From contig NZ_CP048264.1 of the NCBI RefSeq assembly GCF_019469185.1, forward strand, positions 1,860,001 through 1,924,000: 64,000 nucleotides of DNA, read 5' to 3'. Source of the DNA: Gilliamella sp. ESL0441 (GTDB lineage: Bacteria > Pseudomonadota > Gammaproteobacteria > Enterobacterales > Orbaceae). A program made the position numbers and the translations under genes. This document shows, piece by piece, positions 57,719 through 64,000 of this stretch; the first letter of the stretch is position 1; each line of letters starts with the position of its first letter. A model generated the notes under the pieces. The model searched no databases. It was given only the letters and a program-made list of their open reading frames with translations, and was not told the origin of the DNA.

Positions 57719-58891
57719 TTATTTTGCAACAGTAACGATTTTTTGTGCTGCGTCAGTTAAACTTTCAGCTGTCATCACATTCAATTTACTTTCAGTTAAA
57801 ATCTTTCTCGCCAATTGTGCATTATTACCTTCTAGTCTGACGACCACAGGAACGGTTAAACCAATTTCTTTTATTGCAATAATAATCCCTTCAGCAATTA
57901 AATCACAACGGACTATCCCACCAAAAATATTAACTAAAATAGCGCTGACGTTTTTATCTGATAATATGAGTTTAAAGGCTTCTGTAACACGTTCTTTAGT
58001 CGTTCCCCCCCCAACATCTAAGAAGTTAGCTGGTTGGCCACCATAAAGCTTGATAATATCCATCGTCGCCATCGCAAGACCTGCGCCATTGACCAAACAA
58101 CCAATATTACCATCAAGCGAAACATAACTAATTCCATGCTTAGCCGCGATTGATTCACGTACATCTTCTTGCGTTGTATCTCTTAAAATATTTAAATTAG
58201 GGTGTTTAAATAGTGCATTATCATCCAAAACTATTTTAGCATCTAAACAAATTAAATCTTCCGAATCGGTAATAACTAAAGGATTAACTTCCGCTAAAGA
58301 CATATCATTTTCTAAAAATAAGGTAGCAAAGTTAACAAACAGTTTAGCGAATTGATTAATAAGTTTTCCAGATAATCCTAATTTAAAAGCTAACTCTCTT
58401 CCTTGAAACGCACAAGGACCAGTTAATGGATCAAGCGCAACTTTATGAATCAAATGAGGGGATTTTTCAGCAACACTTTCGATATCAACCCCACCTTCAG
58501 TTGAAGCCATAATAACGACACGTTTAATACTGCGATCAATCACAGCACCTAAGTAGAGTTCTTTTTGAATATTGGAAGCTTTTTCAATTAAAATTTGATT
58601 GACTGGTTGACCTTCAGATGTGGTTTGATAAGTCACAAGCTGTTGACCTAACCATTTTTCAGCAAAAAGTTTTATTTGATTAAAATCATTGGTGCATATT
58701 ACGCCACCAGCCTTACCTCGACCACCTGCATGAACCTGACATTTTGCTACCCATGCACCTAACTCGGATTTTGATGCTAATTCAGCTAGCGTGTCTTGAA
58801 CTTCATCAATTGAGTTACAAACAAAACCTTCAGGCACGGGTAAATTATATTGCTTAAAAAGAGATTTGGATTGATATTCATGCAGGTTCAT
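57719..58891 (-). CDS. sucC: Succinyl-CoA synthetase beta subunit
   Basis: A 390-residue product (E. coli 388). The ATP-grasp fold with [13 protein letters not shown] and [13 protein letters not shown] identifies it. It is the first gene of its operon: upstream lies divergent fldA, not sucAB. The pair may therefore serve succinyl-CoA supply rather than a full TCA cycle. Confidence 0.98.
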   Translation of the reverse strand: MNLHEYQSKSLFKQYNLPVPEGFVCNSIDEVQDTLAELASKSELGAWVAKCQVHAGGRGKAGGVICTNDFNQIKLFAEKWLGQQLVTYQTTSEGQPVNQILIEKASNIQKELYLGAVIDRSIKRVVIMASTEGGVDIESVAEKSPHLIHKVALDPLTGPCAFQGRELAFKLGLSGKLINQFAKLFVNFATLFLENDMSLAEVNPLVITDSEDLICLDAKIVLDDNALFKHPNLNILRDTTQEDVRESIAAKHGISYVSLDGNIGCLVNGAGLAMATMDIIKLYGGQPANFLDVGGGTTKERVTEAFKLILSDKNVSAILVNIFGGIVRCDLIAEGIIIAIKEIGLTVPVVVRLEGNNAQLARKILTESKLNVMTAESLTDAAQKIVTVAK

Positions 58892-59071
58892 AAAGAAATT
58901 CCATGACTTAAGTTAATATTAAAAAATAGTCACAATTCTAATGCAAGATAAATAAATTGTGTAGTAAATAATATCTTATATTTATTGTATTTGAGAATTA
59001 TTGCTGATAATAAGTGACAATGATATACTCAAAAGCTAATTTAATATCGTAATAATTGTAAAGGTAAAAAT

Positions 59072-59584
59072 ATGAAACAAGTTGGGATTTTTTTTGGTAG
59101 TGACACAGGTAATACAGAAAAAGTTGCTGAACAAATCCAACTCATTTTAGGGAGTGATAAAGCAGATCTTTTTGATATTCGAAACGCTACAAAAGAGCAT
59201 ATAGAAAAATATGACTACCTTTTTTTCGGCATTTCAACTTGGTATTATGGTGATCCACAAGCTGATTGGGAAGACTTTTTTCCTAACCTTGAACAAATCG
59301 ATTTTAATGGAAAAACTGTTGCTATCTTTGGTTGTGGTGACCAAGAAGATTACGCTGAATTTTTCTGCAGTGCAATGGGCATGTTACGTGATATTATTGA
59401 ACCTAATGGCGCAAAAATAGTTGGGCATTGGCCAATTGAAGGCTACAATTTTGAGGAATCTAAAGGTTTAGTAGATGATGACCATTTTATTGGTTTAGCT
59501 ATAGATGAAGATCGTCAACCAGAATTAACCACAGAACGTATTCAAACTTGGGTTAAACAAGTTAAAGCAGAAATGAATATTTAA
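59072..59584 (+). CDS. fldA: Flavodoxin 1
   Basis: A 170-residue product. FFGSDTGNTEKVAEQI is the FMN phosphate loop; STWYYGDPQADW and FGCGDQEDYAEFF are FMN ring loops of long-chain flavodoxins. It is an electron carrier for radical SAM enzymes and others. It lies just before fur, as in E. coli. Confidence 0.97.
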   Translation: MKQVGIFFGSDTGNTEKVAEQIQLILGSDKADLFDIRNATKEHIEKYDYLFFGISTWYYGDPQADWEDFFPNLEQIDFNGKTVAIFGCGDQEDYAEFFCSAMGMLRDIIEPNGAKIVGHWPIEGYNFEESKGLVDDDHFIGLAIDEDRQPELTTERIQTWVKQVKAEMNI

Positions 59585-59668
59585 TCTATTGAAATGATTT
59601 CTTTTATTTTCCGTTCATCATTTTTATAATAAACAATTTATAGCAACTAAACTATATTGGGATGTAAT

Positions 59669-60127
59669 ATGACAAATCATGATAGAGATAATAATGCAGC
59701 GCTGAAAAGTGCGGGTTTAAAGGTTACATTACCTCGTTTAAAAATACTAGAATTGCTGCGTGACCCTTCGTGCCAGCATATTACCGTAGAAGATCTTTAT
59801 AAAAAGTTACTTGATATGGGAGAGGAAATCGGTCTTGCTACCGTTTATCGCGTGCTGAATCAATTTGATGATGCAGGGATTGTCACTCGCCATAACTTTG
59901 AAGGTGGGAAAGCAGTTTTTGAACTTGCAACACAACAACATCATGACCATTTAATTTGTTTAGATTGTGGTGAAGTCTTTGAATTCCGTGATGAAGTGAT
60001 CAATGCGAGGCAAAAGGAAATCGCTGAACAATATGGTGTGAAATTAACTTTTCATAGCCTTTATCTTTATGGTCATTGTGATTCCGGTAACTGCAAAAAA
60101 CACCCTGAACTTCATACTAAAAAATAA
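59669..60127 (+). CDS. fur: Ferric uptake regulator
   Basis: A 152-residue product from the ATG at 59669 (MTNHDRDNNAALKSAGLKVT). DNA-binding helices (LATVYRVLNQFDDAGIV), metal site HHDHLICLDCGEVFEF and the C-terminal CDSGNCKKH zinc site are present. Four codons of upstream frame to a TTG are ignored. Confidence 0.98.
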   Translation: MTNHDRDNNAALKSAGLKVTLPRLKILELLRDPSCQHITVEDLYKKLLDMGEEIGLATVYRVLNQFDDAGIVTRHNFEGGKAVFELATQQHHDHLICLDCGEVFEFRDEVINARQKEIAEQYGVKLTFHSLYLYGHCDSGNCKKHPELHTKK

Positions 60128-60149
60128 GCCTATTTTATAGGCTTTTTTT
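60126..60149 (+). terminator. fur terminator
   Basis: AAGCCTAT-TTT-ATAGGCTTTTTTT, starting at the fur stop codon. Confidence 0.92.
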
Positions 60150-60193
60150 ACTTTTCAAATTATCGTAATTCTTCTGTTAGGTTAGTAATTAAA

Positions 60194-60739
60194 ATGAAAC
60201 AGCTTTTAAACTTTATCCCGCTTGTTGTCTTTTTTGTCTTTTTGACAATGTATGATATTTTTATTGGTGTTCAAGCATTAATGATTGCATCATGTGTATC
60301 ACTTGTTATTGGAATGATTTTATACAAAAAAATTGATAAAGTAGAATTAATTTCCTTTTTGATGGTGATGATTTTTGGTGGTATTACGCTCGCCACAAAA
60401 GAAGCGATATTCATAAAATGGAAAGTAACAATTATTAATTTTTTATTTGCATCTGTTCTATTAATCAGTCAATCTATATTTAAGAAAAACTTAATTCAAA
60501 AAATGTTAGGCAAAGAGTTACAATTAGATGACATTATTTGGAATAAACTGAATTTAATATGGATAGTCTTTTTTATACTTTGTGGAACGTTCAGTTTGAT
60601 TGCAACTTATTATATGTCTGATAACTTTTTTTGGAAATTTAAAGTATTTATTTTACCCATTTTATCATTGTTATTATCTTTGATTTCAGGAATTTATATT
60701 TTCAAAAATATTGATAAAAAAGATCTAGAAAGTAAATAG
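60194..60739 (+). CDS. yciB: YciB inner membrane protein (IspZ family)
   Basis: A 181-residue product with five membrane spans. KQLLNFIPLVVFFVFLTMYD, FIKWKVTIINFLFAS and LGKELQLDDIIWNKLNL match E. coli YciB almost block by block. It is involved in envelope integrity and septation. First gene of yciB-yciA-cls here. Confidence 0.95.
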   Translation: MKQLLNFIPLVVFFVFLTMYDIFIGVQALMIASCVSLVIGMILYKKIDKVELISFLMVMIFGGITLATKEAIFIKWKVTIINFLFASVLLISQSIFKKNLIQKMLGKELQLDDIIWNKLNLIWIVFFILCGTFSLIATYYMSDNFFWKFKVFILPILSLLLSLISGIYIFKNIDKKDLESK

Positions 60740-60762
60740 CATATGCAGGAGTATCTTTAAAT

Positions 60763-61221
60763 ATGAGACAAAATATTGAAAGTCCTAAAGGACAATTAGT
60801 ACTAAGAACACTTGCTATGCCTTCGGATACCAATCCTCATGGACATATTTTTGGTGGTTGGATTATGTCTCAGATGGATCTCGCTGGGGGAATTTTATCG
60901 AAAGAAATAGCTAAAAACCGAGTTGTAACTGTTAATGCTAGCAGTATTACTTTTCATAAACCAGCAATGGTGGGAGATGTCGTGTGTTGTTATGCGCATT
61001 GCCTAAAAACAGGTAGAACATCAATGACTATCGCTATTGAAGTTTGGATTAAAAAATTAATCGACACAGAAGATACAACTCAACGTTTTCGTATCACGGA
61101 TGCTGTTTTTACCTATGTTTCAGTTGATAAACACAATAATCCCAAGCCATTGCCTGAAATATTTCAATATTTTGATTGTAACAAAGATCCAATTAGTAAA
61201 CTAAATCTTAATAATAGTTAA
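60763..61221 (+). CDS. yciA: Acyl-CoA thioesterase YciA
   Basis: A 152-residue product. The hotdog active site HGHIFGGWIMSQMDLAGG and VTVNASSITFHKPAMVGDVV are family hallmarks. It hydrolyses a range of acyl-CoAs. It is followed by cls 5 bases on. Confidence 0.95.
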   Translation: MRQNIESPKGQLVLRTLAMPSDTNPHGHIFGGWIMSQMDLAGGILSKEIAKNRVVTVNASSITFHKPAMVGDVVCCYAHCLKTGRTSMTIAIEVWIKKLIDTEDTTQRFRITDAVFTYVSVDKHNNPKPLPEIFQYFDCNKDPISKLNLNNS

Positions 61222-61226
61222 TAAAT

Positions 61227-62690
61227 ATGCAATTATACTCATTTCATACATTAGTTAGTACGTTGATATTTCTGATATATTGGTTGCTGATTGTTGCAAC
61301 CACATTACGTATTGTCTTCAAACGAAGACCAACAACTTATGTGATTGCATGGATGTTAATTATCTATATTTTACCTATTGTTGGAATCATACTCTATTTC
61401 GCAATCGGTGAGGCACATTTAGGACAACAACGAGTAAAACGAGCTCAGCAAATGCGTCCTACTATTGCTAAATTTATTCAAAGACTTGAAGATTTTCCTG
61501 ATATTTTTACAACAAAAGTTAGTCAAGTCAGCAAACCTATATTTCAATTATGTAAACATCAGACTGGACTTGATGGTATAAATGGCAACCATATTGAGCT
61601 ACTGAGCGAAACTGATGAGATATTTGATCGCTTAATTAATGACATTAATCAAGCAACCTCGAATATTGAAATGGTATTTTACATTTGGAATGAAGGTGGT
61701 AGAGCCAATGAAGTTGAAAATGCACTAATCGCAGCAACAAAGCGTGGAGTAATTTGTCGTTTAATGGTGGATTCAGCTGGTAGCCGACACTTTATTAGAA
61801 CCAATGCAAGTAAACGTATGCGTGATGCGGGGATCATAATTGTTGAAGCTCTTAAAGTAAATTTACTTCGTTTTATGTTTAGACGACTTGATTTACGTCA
61901 ACATCGCAAAGTAGCTATCATTGATAACTATATATCTTATACTGGTAGTATGAATATTGTCGATCCACGTTTTTTTAAACAAAATAAACACATTGGTAAA
62001 TGGGTCGATATCATGGTACGAATGAATGGCCCCGTTACAACATTGATGGGTGCAATATATGCCAGTGATTGGGAGTTAGAAACAGGTAAATATTTAGCCC
62101 TACCACAAATTACAGATTTTGCAGAACCGCCTGAAGACAAAAAACATATTATGCAACTTATTGCTTCAGGGCCAGGATATACTGAAAATATGATTCATCA
62201 AGTACTATTGACAGCAATCTATTCTGCACAAGAACAAATTATTTTTACTACCCCTTACTTAGTTCCTAGTGATGACATACTCCATGCTGTTGTTACCGCG
62301 GCTCAGCGAGGAGTAGAAGTTATCATTATAGTACCAAAAAAGAATGACTCTCTAATGGTTAAATGGGCCAGTCGAGCTTTCTTTTCCGAACTATTGGATG
62401 GGGGGGTCAAACTTTATCAATTTAATGATAACTTGTTACATACTAAAAGTGTACTAATCGATAATCAGCTTAGTCTTGTCGGTACGGTAAATTTAGATAT
62501 GCGAAGTTTATGGCTTAATTTTGAAATTACAACGGTTATTGATGATGCTGAATTTGCAAACTCATTATCTATCCTATTGCAAAAATATTTATCACAATCC
62601 GATCCTGTCAATGTATCCGAATGGAAAAAACGCCCAATTTGGCAACATATTATTGAACGGCTATTTTACTTTTTTGCTCCGTTATTATAA
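61227..62690 (+). CDS. clsA: Cardiolipin synthase A
   Basis: A 487-residue product with two N-terminal membrane spans (about residues 8-27 and 38-60) and two phospholipase D HKD motifs: HRKVAIIDNYISYTGSMNI and HTKSVLIDNQLSLVGTVNLD. It condenses two phosphatidylglycerols to cardiolipin. The tonB and yciI genes that lie between yciA and cls in E. coli are absent. Confidence 0.95.
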   Translation: MQLYSFHTLVSTLIFLIYWLLIVATTLRIVFKRRPTTYVIAWMLIIYILPIVGIILYFAIGEAHLGQQRVKRAQQMRPTIAKFIQRLEDFPDIFTTKVSQVSKPIFQLCKHQTGLDGINGNHIELLSETDEIFDRLINDINQATSNIEMVFYIWNEGGRANEVENALIAATKRGVICRLMVDSAGSRHFIRTNASKRMRDAGIIIVEALKVNLLRFMFRRLDLRQHRKVAIIDNYISYTGSMNIVDPRFFKQNKHIGKWVDIMVRMNGPVTTLMGAIYASDWELETGKYLALPQITDFAEPPEDKKHIMQLIASGPGYTENMIHQVLLTAIYSAQEQIIFTTPYLVPSDDILHAVVTAAQRGVEVIIIVPKKNDSLMVKWASRAFFSELLDGGVKLYQFNDNLLHTKSVLIDNQLSLVGTVNLDMRSLWLNFEITTVIDDAEFANSLSILLQKYLSQSDPVNVSEWKKRPIWQHIIERLFYFFAPLL

Positions 62691-62728
62691 TAAAATTTAA
62701 ATCATTTGGTATTCAAAACGGATAATTA

Positions 62729-63556
62729 TTAGTAGCCGTTTTGAGACAGATCGGGTTGAAACTGGTTGCTATTTATTCGAAAAACATCGGTTTGTATTTC
62801 TCCATCTTTACCAAGTTTAATTTCTCGCCAACCGGGTGCCTCTAAAGATAAATTAAACTCATAGGATGCCGGTTTAAATTGCACGCAAGTTGAAGGTGTC
62901 GAAAATGCTTTGCAACCATACCAAGAATGCATTTGATTTTGATGTATATGCCCCCACCCTACTCCACTTATTTTAGGATAGTTTTGGATGATATTTTTCA
63001 ATTGATCACTATTTTTCAATATATGTTGATCTAGCCAATGACATCCTGACTCGATAGCGTGATGATGTAAAAAAACAAGAGCATATCTATCATTATAGTT
63101 TTCAAGCGTTTTTCGTAAAAACGCTAGCTCTAAATCAGATAAGTAACCATATGCTTGCCCTACTACTTGACTATTTAACAAAATTAAAAGCCAATTATCA
63201 CCCAATAAAACAACTTTATTTTCAGCTAGTTGGTAATCTTTAAAAATAATCTGCATGTAAGCATAGTTATCATGATTTCCGGCTAGCCAGACACAAGGCG
63301 TATTTAATTTTTGGATTTGCTTTGCAAATAACGAGTAAGCTTCTTTAGAGCCATCTTGTACAAAATCACCTGTTGCTACAATCAAATCATATTGTTTTTT
63401 TAAAGATTTTATCTCATCCATAACAGAGAGAAAACTTGCATTTGAATCAACACCTAATAACTGATTATTATCATTAGCAAATAAATGCGTATCAGTAATA
63501 TGCAATATATTACCGAAATCGCTATTTTTTATTGGAAGGTGTAAAAATGACTGCAA
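62729..63556 (-). CDS. cpdA: 3',5'-cyclic AMP phosphodiesterase
   Basis: A 275-residue calcineurin-type phosphoesterase (E. coli CpdA 275). Metal ligands appear in order: ITDTHLF, ATGDFVQDGS, AGNHDNYA, HHHAIESG and GWGHIHQNQ. It lowers cAMP and so tunes CRP. The yqiB gene between nudF and cpdA in E. coli is missing here. Confidence 0.95.
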   Translation of the reverse strand: MQSFLHLPIKNSDFGNILHITDTHLFANDNNQLLGVDSNASFLSVMDEIKSLKKQYDLIVATGDFVQDGSKEAYSLFAKQIQKLNTPCVWLAGNHDNYAYMQIIFKDYQLAENKVVLLGDNWLLILLNSQVVGQAYGYLSDLELAFLRKTLENYNDRYALVFLHHHAIESGCHWLDQHILKNSDQLKNIIQNYPKISGVGWGHIHQNQMHSWYGCKAFSTPSTCVQFKPASYEFNLSLEAPGWREIKLGKDGEIQTDVFRINSNQFQPDLSQNGY

Positions 63557-63684
63557 AATTTACCTCAGCATCTGTTTTATTTTCAATTTTTATTATCAAC
63601 TTAGTCATTAAATAGGACATTATGATTGGCTTTGATATTTATTTTTTTATTATAAATTCAAGTACGCTTACAAAGTGTAAAATG

Positions 63685-63721
63685 GATCACATTTTTATGA
63701 AAGAAAAAATTAAATGTGATC
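63685..63721. terminator. Inverted repeat between nudF and cpdA
   Basis: GATCACATTT at 63685-63694 pairs perfectly with AAATGTGATC at 63712-63721 across a 17-base AT-rich loop. It lies right after the nudF stop. It may be a weak terminator; each arm also resembles half of a CRP site (TGTGA), which is notable beside cpdA. Confidence 0.4.
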
Positions 63722-63731
63722 ACTTAAAATT

Positions 63732-64000
63732 TTATTTCCATTCTTCCTGTAACAACGCATAATTGAGCTGTAACCATTGAATTGCAATAATTGATGCAGC
63801 ATTATTGATAACTCCTTCTTGAACCCATCGATAAGCTTGCTCTCGACTGATTACGTGCACTTTAATATCTTCGTTTTCTTCGGCTAATCCATGAATTCCT
63901 TTAGCTGTTGAGGAATCAACTTCACCAACTAATATGTGCAGTTTTTCAGTTAATCCACCTGGCGATGCTAAATAACTAATAACAGGTTTGCAACGCCCTA
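63732..64000 (-). CDS. nudF: ADP-ribose pyrophosphatase, C-terminal part (runs off window)
   Basis: The last 88 residues are visible, ending in QLNYALLQEEWK. KPVISYLASPGGLTEKLHIL, GIHGLAEENEDIKVHVISRE and NNAASIIAIQWLQ align with the C-terminus of E. coli NudF. The NUDIX box lies beyond the window edge. Confidence 0.9.
   Translation of the reverse strand, partial: GRCKPVISYLASPGGLTEKLHILVGEVDSSTAKGIHGLAEENEDIKVHVISREQAYRWVQEGVINNAASIIAIQWLQLNYALLQEEWK

Noticed and set aside
58985-59040. Possible Fur box upstream of fldA
   Set aside because: The best 19-base window (GATAATAAGTGACAATGAT) matches only about half of the consensus.

Overview
The window is AT-rich chromosomal DNA of a gammaproteobacterium. 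Its housekeeping genes sit in Enterobacterales/Pasteurellaceae-like neighbourhoods (tldD-rng-mreDCB, accBC, raiA-pheA, dcd-asmA, hslVU, cydABX-ybgC-tolQRA, fldA-fur, yciB-yciA-cls, nudF-cpdA). The AT bias, close E. coli-like protein similarity and compact layout suggest the family Orbaceae (a Gilliamella-like gut symbiont). That assignment is inference from memory of these families; no search was run.

Region 1 (1-10919) is a phage-derived cluster, mostly on the minus strand. In transcription order it holds a small coiled-coil protein, a Q-like antiterminator, a consensus promoter followed by two intrinsic terminators, a lysis cassette (holin, M15 endolysin, Rz with nested Rz1) and then directly a lambda-type tail operon U-V-G/GT-H-M-L-K-I-J (J runs off the window). 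The head, portal and terminase genes that separate lysis from tail genes in lambda-like phages are absent, while every visible tail and lysis gene is open. These include a G/GT -1 frameshift site with an A AAA AAC heptamer. The best reading is a flexible, F-pyocin-like tailocin maintained by the host, sitting next to tRNA-Ser(GGA) and prc. A possible small RNA or attenuated leader and two small unknown genes lie on its right edge on the plus strand.

Region 2 (11016-16774) holds tRNA-Ser, a 29-residue membrane peptide gene, prc, a proQ gene with a duplicated FinO/ProQ domain plus a third decayed ProQ-like gene upstream, a divergent pair of Mu-like regulators (MuA-N-type HTH and Ner-like), and the RNase P RNA.

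Region 3 (16769-30217) holds yqjA-type dedA, tldD, rng, mreD and mreC, with mreB reduced to a doubly deleted pseudogene. It continues with accBC behind a possible 12-codon leader peptide, yadGH, mog, argR, and lysC under a lysine riboswitch.

Region 4 (30268-49050) holds cysS, trmJ, raiA, pheA, mutY, an Old Yellow Enzyme, ubiI with an untracked tatA-like gene, a CI-like repressor whose protease serine appears replaced, an ABC exporter, dacB, cycA, mltA, dcd and asmA. Region 5 (49067-64000) holds hslUV, the tol-cyd-suc block (tolA with four 63-bp repeats, cydX found by eye, sucCD without sucAB), fldA, fur, yciB-yciA-cls, cpdA and the 3' end of nudF. No rRNA, CRISPR array or insertion sequence was seen.
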